Shown here: piece by piece, positions 1 to 6,913 of the stretch
How the letters are laid out: each line of letters starts with the position of its first letter
Numbering within the stretch: the stretch's first letter is position 1
Source of the DNA: Planctomycetaceae bacterium
Lineage (GTDB): Bacteria; Planctomycetota; Planctomycetia; Pirellulales; JAEUIK01
Length of the DNA stretch: 12,703 nt
Assembly (NCBI GenBank): GCA_015493185.1
Contig: WGDQ01000621.1
Coordinates: 1-12,703, forward strand
Direction of reading: 5' to 3'
Program-made: the position numbers and the translations under genes
The notes under the pieces: model-generated
Databases searched by the model: none
Seen by the model: the letters and a program-made list of their open reading frames with translations, nothing else
What the model was told of the DNA's origin: nothing

Positions 1-81
1 AGAAAAAAGAGGTCGGCGCTCCGAGAAAATACTGCGTACGCTAACGAATTCTCCGATTCTCCGTAGTTCTCGCCATCGCAG

Positions 82-110
82 TTGCAACCCGACGTGTGGC
101 GCCGTATGCT
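82..110 (+). promoter_or_regulatory. possible sigma70-type promoter of ilvB
   Basis: TTGCAA at 82-87 and TATGCT at 105-110 each match four of six bases of the -35 and -10 consensus and are separated by exactly 17 nt. Transcription would start near 117, giving a leader of about 100 nt before the ilvB start at 219. The spacing is ideal but both hexamers are imperfect, so this is a candidate only. Confidence 0.33.
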
Positions 111-164
111 GCACTGAATCGTCCCAAATCCATTGTTCGCCGCTTCTTACGAGGCGGTTGGCAA

Positions 165-197
165 ATGCCGGCTCTGGTTTATCAGCCCATTTTGTGA
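165..197 (+). CDS. possible 10-codon leader peptide upstream of ilvB
   Basis: A short frame opening with ATG at 165 reads MPALVYQPIL and stops with TGA at 195-197, 21 nt before the ilvB start codon. Four of its ten residues are Leu, Val, Ile and Leu, the amino acids whose synthesis IlvB starts. A GAGG at 151-154 lies 10 nt upstream and could serve as its ribosome binding site; it sits in the loop and edge of a weak hairpin (CCGC 140-143 with GCGG 154-157). Known ilv leader peptides of enterobacteria control attenuation, but no terminator hairpin with a T-run lies between this frame and ilvB, so any control would more likely act on translation. A frame this short with four branched-chain codons can easily occur by chance. 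Confidence 0.22.
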   Translation: MPALVYQPIL

Positions 198-218
198 ATT
201 GTTCGCAGGAAGGTTTTC

Positions 219-1982
219 GTGGCAACTACTTCCAAGAAAAGCACCAGCAGCGAACTGCTGAGTGGCGCCGATATTCTGGTCGAATCGCTGATTCGTCATG
301 GCGTGGACATTGTGTTCGCCTACCCCGGCGGCGCCAGCATGCCGCTACATCAGGCACTTACTCGCAATCGCGACAAAATTCGCACGATTTTGCCACGCCA
401 CGAACAGGGCGGGGGGTTCGCGGCCCAAGGTTACGCTCGCACTACGGGCAAGCCTGGCGTTTGCATGGCCACCAGCGGACCGGGAGCCACAAACCTGGTT
501 ACCGCCATTGCTGACGCAAAGATGGACAGCATTCCGCTGATCGCCATCACCGGTCAGGTGGGTACGCCGGTCATCGGAAGTGATGCGTTTCAGGAAACGC
601 CCATTGTCGAAGTTTGCCGCGGCATCACAAAACACCATTATCTTGTGACCCGTATCGAAGACCTTACCCGCATCATGCGCGAGGCCTTTTACATCGCCAC
701 CACAGGGCGTCCCGGCCCAGTGCTGGTCGATTTGCCCAAAGACGTGCAAATGGGGCATGCGGTGCCCGATTTCGATGCGCCCATGAACCTGCCGGGCTAC
801 CACGTCGAACGCCACAAGGCGCGACCTGAGCAAATCGCCCAGGTGGCGGCCGCGATCAAACGGGCCAAACGCCCCATTATTTATGCTGGTGGCGGCATCA
901 TCTCGGGCAATGCATCTAATGAGCTACGAGAATTGGTGCAGAAAACGGGCATCCCCGTCACCACCACATTGATGGGCCTGGGGGCCTTTCCGGGCGACGA
1001 TTCGCTTTCGCTCGACATGCTCGGCATGCACGGAAGCGTCTACGCCAATTACGCTGTCAACGAGTGCGACCTGTTGCTGGCCCTCGGGGTTCGTTTCGAC
1101 GATCGCGTGACCGGCAAAGTAAGCGAATTCGCCAAGCACGCTAAAATCGTTCATATCGACGTCGATCCGTCGGAAATAAACAAGAACAAGCCCGCCCACA
1201 TCCCCATCACCAGCGATGTGAAATATGCGCTGAGCGAACTCAATAAGATCGTCGAACCGCCCGAAGACATTCAACCCTGGGTCGAACAGTGTCAGCGTTG
1301 GAAAGAAGAAGAGCCTTTCCACTACGACCGAGATTTCAAGGGCATCCTGCCTCAATTTGCTGTTGAACAGCTCTGGCAAGCCACTGCGTCACGCGACACG
1401 ATCGTGGCTGTTGGAGTCGGCCAGCATCAGATGTGGGCCGCCCAATACTACAAACTACGCCGTCCGCGACGGTGGCTTTCGAGTTCTGGTTTGGGAACCA
1501 TGGGTTTTGGTCTTCCGGCCGCTATGGGAGCCCAGGCTGCACATCCGGACAAGCTCGTTGTGGATATCGACGGAGACGGAAGCCTGCTGATCAATATCCA
1601 GGAGCTGGCCACGTGCTATTGCGAAAAGTTGCCGGTGAAAGTTTTGTTGCTCAACAACCAGCACTTGGGCATGGTTGTGCAGTGGGAAGACCGCTTCTTC
1701 AACTCGAATCGGGCTCACACGTATCTGGGTCCTGTTGACCGGCCAGAAGCGCAAGGCCAACCGAGCGACGACGACTTCGCCTATCCCGATTTCGTAACCA
1801 TTGCCAAGGGCTTCGGCTGTGGTGCCGCGCGCGTGGAAGATAAATCGCAACTGCTCGACGCCATTCACGAGATGATCGATTACGATGGCCCCTTCGTGCT
1901 CGACGTGAAAACCCCTTACCAAGAACACGTGCTGCCCATGATTCCCTCAGGCATGACCGTAAAAGACCTCATCAAGGAGTAG
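219..1982 (+). CDS. ilvB: acetolactate synthase (acetohydroxyacid synthase) large subunit
   Basis: Thiamine diphosphate enzyme that condenses pyruvate with pyruvate or 2-oxobutyrate, the first common step of valine, leucine and isoleucine synthesis, in the cytoplasm. The 587 residues show the three-domain layout: N-terminal pyrimidine-binding domain with catalytic Glu62 in RHEQGG and the loop TSGPGATN (86-93); central domain (about 205-345); and C-terminal pyrophosphate-binding domain with GDGS (452-455) through NN (479-480), the Mg/ThDP motif. GMVVQWEDRFF (484-494) holds Trp489, the residue known from the herbicide site of plant enzymes, and the tail (HVLPMIPSG) also resembles typical AHAS large subunits. 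Length is normal. The start is GTG at 219, preceded by AGGAAGG at 207-213 with 5 nt spacing. No ilvN regulatory subunit follows; the next gene is a carrier after a 0.3 kb gap, so ilvB is probably transcribed alone. Family assignment is very secure. Catabolic AlsS is less likely given the AHAS-type motifs. Confidence 0.96.
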   Translation: MATTSKKSTSSELLSGADILVESLIRHGVDIVFAYPGGASMPLHQALTRNRDKIRTILPRHEQGGGFAAQGYARTTGKPGVCMATSGPGATNLVTAIADAKMDSIPLIAITGQVGTPVIGSDAFQETPIVEVCRGITKHHYLVTRIEDLTRIMREAFYIATTGRPGPVLVDLPKDVQMGHAVPDFDAPMNLPGYHVERHKARPEQIAQVAAAIKRAKRPIIYAGGGIISGNASNELRELVQKTGIPVTTTLMGLGAFPGDDSLSLDMLGMHGSVYANYAVNECDLLLALGVRFDDRVTGKVSEFAKHAKIVHIDVDPSEINKNKPAHIPITSDVKYALSELNKIVEPPEDIQPWVEQCQRWKEEEPFHYDRDFKGILPQFAVEQLWQATASRDTIVAVGVGQHQMWAAQYYKLRRPRRWLSSSGLGTMGFGLPAAMGAQAAHPDKLVVDIDGDGSLLINIQELATCYCEKLPVKVLLLNNQHLGMVVQWEDRFFNSNRAHTYLGPVDRPEAQGQPSDDDFAYPDFVTIAKGFGCGAARVEDKSQLLDAIHEMIDYDGPFVLDVKTPYQEHVLPMIPSGMTVKDLIKE

Positions 1983-2304
1983 GTTCTCGCCGACGGACAA
2001 CGCGGAACCGCCTTTAGGTCATCGTTGACGTGTGCGTGGGCAATATCGCGCTTACGCTTCAAAGCCGATGGCGTCGGCTTGCCTATCGACACATAGTTGC
2101 CTGGCATTTTCATTGCCAACGATCGCGTCGTCGGAAAACATATCTCCGGAAAACACACGGCCGGCGCGATGACTATGGCCACGACGACACTTCTTCGCCG
2201 CTTCTTTTACGGAGCTCGGTGCCCAACGTTTTTTTGAGGCGCACGTTAACTGGCGAAGCCCCCGCACAACACACCGCGTCGCGTCGGTCCAACGCGAAAG
2301 GAAA
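1983..2304. other. intergenic gap between ilvB and the symporter, with one hairpin
   Basis: No convincing gene is visible. A perfect inverted repeat, AAGCCGA (2062-2068) and TCGGCTT (2074-2080) around a 5 nt loop, lies 80 nt after the ilvB stop and could be a transcription terminator stem. It has no T-run after it on either strand, so an intrinsic terminator is not shown. A 9 bp direct repeat CGGAAAACA occurs at 2132-2140 and 2147-2155. The open + frame running through here into the symporter is out of register with it and has no family-like features. Confidence 0.4.
2062..2080 (+). terminator. hairpin downstream of ilvB, possible terminator stem
   Basis: Seven perfect base pairs, 2062-2068 with 2074-2080, closing a TGGCG loop. 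No following T-run is seen, so this may be a Rho-assisted or mRNA-end-stabilising hairpin, or chance. Confidence 0.22.
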
Positions 2305-2310
2305 ATGCGG

Positions 2311-3804
2311 ATGCTTCGGCTCGCCCTTCACTGGCAGATTCTTATCGCCACAATCGCGGGCGCCGTTGTTGGTGTTGCACTCAATCGGTGGGCAGGCGAA
2401 TACGCCGTGCAGTTCGAGCCCCCCGGAACACACCTACGTTTGGCTATTCACGACTCGACAAACCGCATCGAAATCGACGTTCTCGATCGGCGCACTGGCG
2501 AAACGCGTCACTTGGTGGTCGACCCCACTTCGCCAGAAGCATTTCCTACTCTTGGCGATCTCGCCGCCACTGAACCGGAGATCTATAAATGGTTTCGGCG
2601 TCGCGGTCGTTCGCTAGCCCGACGTGTTGGCGACGCTTCTCACGCTCTAGGAGGCCTGTTTCTGCGCATGCTCAAAATGGTCTCGGTGCCGCTAATCATT
2701 GCTTCGCTGATGAGCGGTATCACCGGACTGGGACACGCGCGTCGCTTAGGCAGCTTGTTCGGCCGTACGGCCGTCTACTATGCCTCCACTAGCCTGCTGG
2801 CGATTGTCACAGGCCTGATGCTCGTCAATTTGATTCGACCAGGACTGGGCAAAGCGTTAGCCGCCGTGGCTGACGGAAAACTGCCGGAATCTGCCGGTTT
2901 GGGAGAAGTGCTCTTCCAGCAACTTGAAGCGATGATCCCAAGCAACCCCTTGGCTGCCGTGGCCCAGGGGCAGTTTCTCTCGATCATATCCTTCACACTG
3001 CTCTTCGGCATTTTCACGCTGCTTGTCGGTGGGCGTACGGCCGAAATCATCCGCGATGTGTTTCAAGCCATTTTTGAAGTGATGATGCGCATGACCATGG
3101 CCATCATTCGCGTGGCACCTTTCGGCGTGCTGATGCTCATGCTTTCGGCTACTGCCACGCTGGGCTTGCGGGTCTTCGGCCCGCTGAGCTGGTATTTTCT
3201 TACTGTGCTCTGCGCACTAGCGATTCACGCGGTGTTCACGTTGCCGCTTATCCTTCGTTTCGTTGCCCACCGGTCGCCATGGCAGTTTGCCCATGCAATG
3301 AGCCCCGCGCTGCTCACGGCGTTTAGCTCCGCATCCAGCAACGCCACGCTACCATTAACACTCAGTTGCGCCGAAAAACGAGCTGGCATCAGCAACCGGG
3401 TCAGCTCGTTCGTGTTGCCTCTAGGTGCAACAATCAATATGGATGGCACGGCGCTCTACGAAGCCGTGGCCGTGCTGTTCATCGCTCAAGTGCACTTCGG
3501 AGCGTCGCTACCCTTCAGCCAACAAATCATCGTGGCGATCACGGCCCTTCTGGCCAGCGTCGGAGCCGCCGGCATCCCCCACGCGGGGCTTGTGATGATG
3601 GCCATCATTCTACAAGCGGTTGGCTTACCCCTCGAAATGCAAGGTATTATCCTCGCCGTCGACCGCGTTCTCGACATGTGCCGCACGAGCGTAAATGTCT
3701 GGAGTGATTCCTGCGGCTGCGCCGTCGTGGCCCGACTCGAAACGTCTCGCGCCGCTCATGCCCCACTTCCAACGCGAGCCACGACTGACGACGCATTTCC
3801 TTGA
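2311..3804 (+). CDS. dicarboxylate/amino acid:cation symporter (DAACS family) with a large TM1-TM2 insert
   Basis: Secondary carrier of the inner membrane, GltP/GltPh-like, importing acidic amino acids or C4-dicarboxylates with Na+ or H+. Residue numbers here count from ATG 2305. TM1 is about 8-27; TM2 begins about 117; the serine-rich hairpin HP1 carries SSASSN (341-346); NMDGT is at 378-382; HP2 carries AAGIPHAGLV (421-430); TM8 carries Asp453, Asp457, Arg460, Thr461, Asn464 and Asp468. These line up with GltPh D390, D394, R397, T398, N401 and D405. Arg460 predicts an acidic substrate, and Asp468 (a Na+ ligand in GltPh) favours Na+ coupling; both are inferences. The oddity is about 85 residues between TM1 and TM2 where GltPh has a short loop. 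ATG 2305 and ATG 2311 are both possible starts; AAAGGA at 2297-2302 lies 2 nt from the first but 8 nt from the second, so 2311 (497 aa) is preferred. It stands alone, with gaps on both sides. Confidence 0.93.
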   Translation: MLRLALHWQILIATIAGAVVGVALNRWAGEYAVQFEPPGTHLRLAIHDSTNRIEIDVLDRRTGETRHLVVDPTSPEAFPTLGDLAATEPEIYKWFRRRGRSLARRVGDASHALGGLFLRMLKMVSVPLIIASLMSGITGLGHARRLGSLFGRTAVYYASTSLLAIVTGLMLVNLIRPGLGKALAAVADGKLPESAGLGEVLFQQLEAMIPSNPLAAVAQGQFLSIISFTLLFGIFTLLVGGRTAEIIRDVFQAIFEVMMRMTMAIIRVAPFGVLMLMLSATATLGLRVFGPLSWYFLTVLCALAIHAVFTLPLILRFVAHRSPWQFAHAMSPALLTAFSSASSNATLPLTLSCAEKRAGISNRVSSFVLPLGATINMDGTALYEAVAVLFIAQVHFGASLPFSQQIIVAITALLASVGAAGIPHAGLVMMAIILQAVGLPLEMQGIILAVDRVLDMCRTSVNVWSDSCGCAVVARLETSRAAHAPLPTRATTDDAFP

Positions 3805-4417
3805 AACGAGCTGATTCGCAGATTGCTCCGAGTTTTGGCTCACACATTTTAGACGGCTCGACGATCGCGATATCGCGCTGCGCGGTGGCAACGACCGAAC
3901 GGTTTCCTTCTACAGTTCGCTTTATTCCGTCGCCCCGGTTTAGGGCATCTTCTTGTGAGCCGGCTCAACCTCTGCAGCGCCCATTGCCGATGGAAAGTTT
4001 GCCGGTCACGGAAGATGGGCGGCCGTGCGTCGCGTGGTACCGCAACGATCCACATGGGGATCGGGGAGAAATCCGCGACGATGATTCGCACCTCGCGGGT
4101 TATGAGCCCTTCTAGGGTTGCAACTCTTGAACGAATCGCACGAGGTGTTCCGCCGGTATTGCGCCATGGAGGGAAACCTTCCTACCAGGAATAACCCTCG
4201 ACGTCCGAAAGGCCACAACGCCTCAGCCAAAAGCCGATACGCATGCGTTCGCCGGTTGCTGCCGCACGAATTACAAATACGGCTCGGCAGGAAACCGACA
4301 GCAGCCGTGTTATCGGGTTTGGCAAATCAACAGCGTTGCGGGGTGCCTTAGTCCGCCGGACCAGAAACGGCAGATCGGCGCGCCGCTGTGTGGCTACCGG
4401 CCTTGGTGCCATCTTCC
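3805..4417. other. 613 bp gap with no convincing gene
   Basis: Several short frames are open here but none has both a good ribosome binding site and protein-like composition. The most plausible is a 41-codon acidic frame from ATG 3989 to TAG 4115. A TTG at 3801 overlapping the symporter stop opens the same frame. A 12 bp perfect palindrome, CGCGATATCGCG, lies at 3866-3877, and an 11 bp odd palindrome, GTCCGCCGGAC, at 4351-4361, 57 nt before the next gene. Palindromes of this size are expected a few times by chance in a window this long. No promoter was recognised with confidence. Confidence 0.4.
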
Positions 4418-6028
4418 ATGAATCGGCCAAAGAAACCTGTACCTGAGTACCTCCGCCTGCACGTTGAGCAATCACCACCGGATGAGCCATCGCTCGATTC
4501 CTCGTCCGATGGCGAAAGCTCCGTTCAGCAATTGCTGAAGCAGCTCGGACGGGCCACCGGTTGGCAGTTTAAGCTGGCTAGCAGTTCGCCAAGCCGCTGC
4601 CCCGCTACGCTGGCATGGTCTTCAGAACGGTACCAACTCGGCCATCAGCCGCCGTGGTGGTTGGAGCTACATCGACAGCCAGCTTCGGGAGCCCAACCAC
4701 GTATTCGTTTGCAACTCGAACAAGCCGTTGAAATTGCTACGGCGGTTGGCGAAGTGCTGCACGAATTGCATTCGACTCGGCACGCACTTTGGCAACGCGA
4801 AGCCGAGCTGGCTGCAAGCGTCCCTGTTGTGCCCCGCACCGATGAATCTGAGCACCTGGCCCTACGACTCGAAGCCGTGCTCCGAAGCGGCGTCGACGCC
4901 GTGCAATGCCATGCGGCTGCGCTTTATTTGCTCGATGATGCAACCAGCCAGTTGAAACTACGTGCAGCCTGGGGATTGCCGCCGCAATCGTTGCTCGATC
5001 CCCCTCGCCCGCTGGGTGATGCCATCGCGGACCTCGAAGCTTTGCTCGGCCACGTGGTTGTGCTGCACGCCGACGGACCAACCCCCGCTTGGCAGTGCCC
5101 CGAACCGTTTCAATCGGCCGTGTGCGTCCCTGTTTCAACCCCGTCGATTCCGCTGGGAACATTGTGGGTCTACAGCCGTCACCGACGTGATTTTTCTGAT
5201 CAAGAAACTAATCTCATCGAGATCGTAGCCGGTCGTCTCGCTACGGATCTCGAGCGCGAAGTATTGCTCAGTTCCAATGAGAAAAACACGCATGCACGGC
5301 AAGCGATCGATACACTCGTCAATTGGCAACAGCAACAATTCCCGCACGTTGCCCCTCTGCTCGACAACTGGGAACTGGCTGGATCAACCCCGTCGTCCCG
5401 ATCGATCACACCACTGTTTCACGATTGGGCGATGCTCGACGACAAGCGACTGCTCATCGCCGTGGGTGGGAGCCTTCGAAGAGGAGCCGATGGGGCCATG
5501 TTAGCCACACAGCTTCGCGGTGCCCTGCAACTAGGTGGCCAGCTCGATACGCAGCCAGAACGCTTGCTCAGTCGAATCAACCGAATGCTCTATGCCACGT
5601 CCGTCGGCGACCAGCAGGCGTCGTTGTTGTGTGGGGTTCTCGATATACAAACCGGATGCTTTCGATATGCAGCGGCTGGCGAAGTGGCCGGCATATGCAT
5701 TCAACCCAAACGCCGTCGCCAAACGGCCCCGCCCGATGCGGCTCTCGGTATTTCCGATCAATCCGTTTATCGCCCGCATCGTCTGACCCTACCCCCCGGC
5801 GCTGTGCTTTTACTGGCGGGCGGCAGTGCCGTCAACCAACCCGACGCGGCGGGCCGACACCTTCTAGCGCAGGTGTTCGAGCGACAAAGTGCCCTTCCTT
5901 ACAAATCTTGGCAATGGGTTCGGTGGCTGGAAGACCGCTTTCGCCAACTCGTACCACCGCAACAAATGCCCCCATCACTGCTTGTGCTCCGACGTCGACA
6001 TTCGTGTTCTGATTCAGGTTCCGCCTGA
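4418..6028 (+). CDS. GAF-domain protein with degenerate SpoIIE/PP2C-like phosphatase domain
   Basis: Proteins of this layout sense a signal through GAF and dephosphorylate Ser/Thr on regulators such as anti-sigma antagonists. From ATG 4418 (536 aa): residues 1-35 are polar and probably disordered; 35-130 includes a short conserved-looking stretch and a long helix; about 147-282 is a GAF domain ending in a helix that links to the output domain; about 318-525 follows the SpoIIE fold order. The usual metal motifs are altered: GGDFYD is here TPLFHD (331-336), GDVSGKG is GGSLRRG (350-356), and the late YTDG is AGGS (467-470). Thus at least three metal-binding Asp positions lack Asp, so an active phosphatase is unlikely; a binding or scaffold role is inferred. 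No membrane segment is seen. ATG 4418 is chosen over GTG 4388 because the extra ten residues look non-coding; neither has a clear ribosome binding site. No partner genes (anti-sigma factor, kinase, STAS protein) are adjacent. Confidence 0.8.
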   Translation: MNRPKKPVPEYLRLHVEQSPPDEPSLDSSSDGESSVQQLLKQLGRATGWQFKLASSSPSRCPATLAWSSERYQLGHQPPWWLELHRQPASGAQPRIRLQLEQAVEIATAVGEVLHELHSTRHALWQREAELAASVPVVPRTDESEHLALRLEAVLRSGVDAVQCHAAALYLLDDATSQLKLRAAWGLPPQSLLDPPRPLGDAIADLEALLGHVVVLHADGPTPAWQCPEPFQSAVCVPVSTPSIPLGTLWVYSRHRRDFSDQETNLIEIVAGRLATDLEREVLLSSNEKNTHARQAIDTLVNWQQQQFPHVAPLLDNWELAGSTPSSRSITPLFHDWAMLDDKRLLIAVGGSLRRGADGAMLATQLRGALQLGGQLDTQPERLLSRINRMLYATSVGDQQASLLCGVLDIQTGCFRYAAAGEVAGICIQPKRRRQTAPPDAALGISDQSVYRPHRLTLPPGAVLLLAGGSAVNQPDAAGRHLLAQVFERQSALPYKSWQWVRWLEDRFRQLVPPQQMPPSLLVLRRRHSCSDSGSA

Positions 6029-6913
6029 GAGGTCGCGATTCTCTTTGGTCGCCTCAATCGCCCTCCGTCCCCCCAAGCCAACAGCGCCCATCGGTGGCGC
6101 CCCACGGGGGTGGGTACAAACCGGCGTCTCGGTCCCCAAAGGCCTTCAAAAGAACGCCCGCATAGCCCCTTTCCGCACTGTCGGCCAATATTTGCTAGCC
6201 CGCGCGGCGTCTGATAAACTGCAGTGCGCGCGGTTTTTCTGCGTGTCTGCCGCGATTTGTGCCTTGTCGATCGCTGGGGGCGAGCCACTGTTGATGCTGG
6301 CCTTTTCCTAAATCTATGCCCGGATATTGTGGCATGCAGATTCAGGTAACGTCTCCCGCGGGACGAGCTTTCCGCATCGCACTGGGCTGCCCAACGTGAC
6401 GACCCCGGAGGGCACATGGCGGCGGCTTTTTGATAGAGAGCTTCTGCCGCAACGCACGGAAAAAGATCGCGGCAGCATCTTCCGTTAAAATCCGGACAGC
6501 GCTCGTCTAGTGCGATGCACACGGTCTCTGCGTCTGCGGGACCAGCCAGCGTCGCGCGAGCGAACCAACTGCCGCGCATCATGTTCGTGCAACACACGGA
6601 ATTGATGCACCTTCGATAATGTGTCGAACCACTCAGGCGATGCCTCGAACGTGTCCAGGAAAGCTCCTGTATTCGAAGGCCCGTCTGAAAAGGTCGTATT
6701 GGACCAGAACATCCGGCGGTCTGTTGAAAGAATTGTTTCGTCGGCAAGTGGGAGGCAGAATCGGCTAGCTCAGGAAGCTCCTTCGCTGGCATATCCACGG
6801 ACGTGCCGAGCAATGGGCAACGCAGCGTTGGCCAGTTTTGACCACTTGCGGCCAGACAAAGGCTTCGATGGGCCGATCGTTCTTTCGCCTTACGTGGGAG
6901 GTACCGCGACGCC
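6029..6913. other. 885 bp gap, possibly holding a decayed gene
   Basis: No intact gene is convincing. A GC-rich hairpin, CCCAC (6101-6105) with GTGGG (6110-6114) and a GGGG loop, lies 72 nt after the preceding stop; there is no T-run after it. One - strand frame is free of stops across the entire gap and into both neighbouring genes (5899-7212), but its product is rich in Arg, Cys, Ser and Trp and is not protein-like overall. Parts of two - strand frames between about 6405 and 6889 look more like real protein; see the separate entry. A + strand frame from GTG 6621 to 6983 is also open over the same stretch, overlapping the next gene's start. Which strand, if any, was coding cannot be decided by eye. 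Confidence 0.35.
6405..6889 (-). pseudogene. possible frameshifted remnant of an unrecognised gene
   Basis: Reading leftward on the - strand, one frame gives 39 codons (6889-6773), a TGA at 6772-6770, then 94 more open codons to a TAA at 6487-6485. The latter part reads like folded protein, for example LADETILSTDRRMFW, then FLDTFEASPEWFDTLSKVHQ, then LHEHDARQLV. At about 6564 the protein-like character appears to move to another frame, reading AGPADAETVCIALDE and then VAAEALYQKAAA to about 6410. An in-frame stop plus one frameshift would explain this as a decayed gene. I recognise no family. Chance open frames in GC-rich DNA are the alternative, so confidence is low. Confidence 0.17.

Noticed and set aside
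136..2207. 13 bp direct repeat TTCGCCGCTTCTT at 136-148 and 2195-2207, upstream of ilvB and of the symporter
   Set aside because: About one such shared 13-mer is expected by chance here, and the flanking sequence diverges.
2030..2617. 195-codon + strand frame overlapping the symporter start
   Set aside because: Out of register with the symporter, rich in Arg and Ser, and not protein-like.
3866..3877. 12 bp perfect palindrome CGCGATATCGCG as an operator
   Set aside because: About three palindromes of this length are expected by chance in a window of this size, and no promoter is placed beside it.
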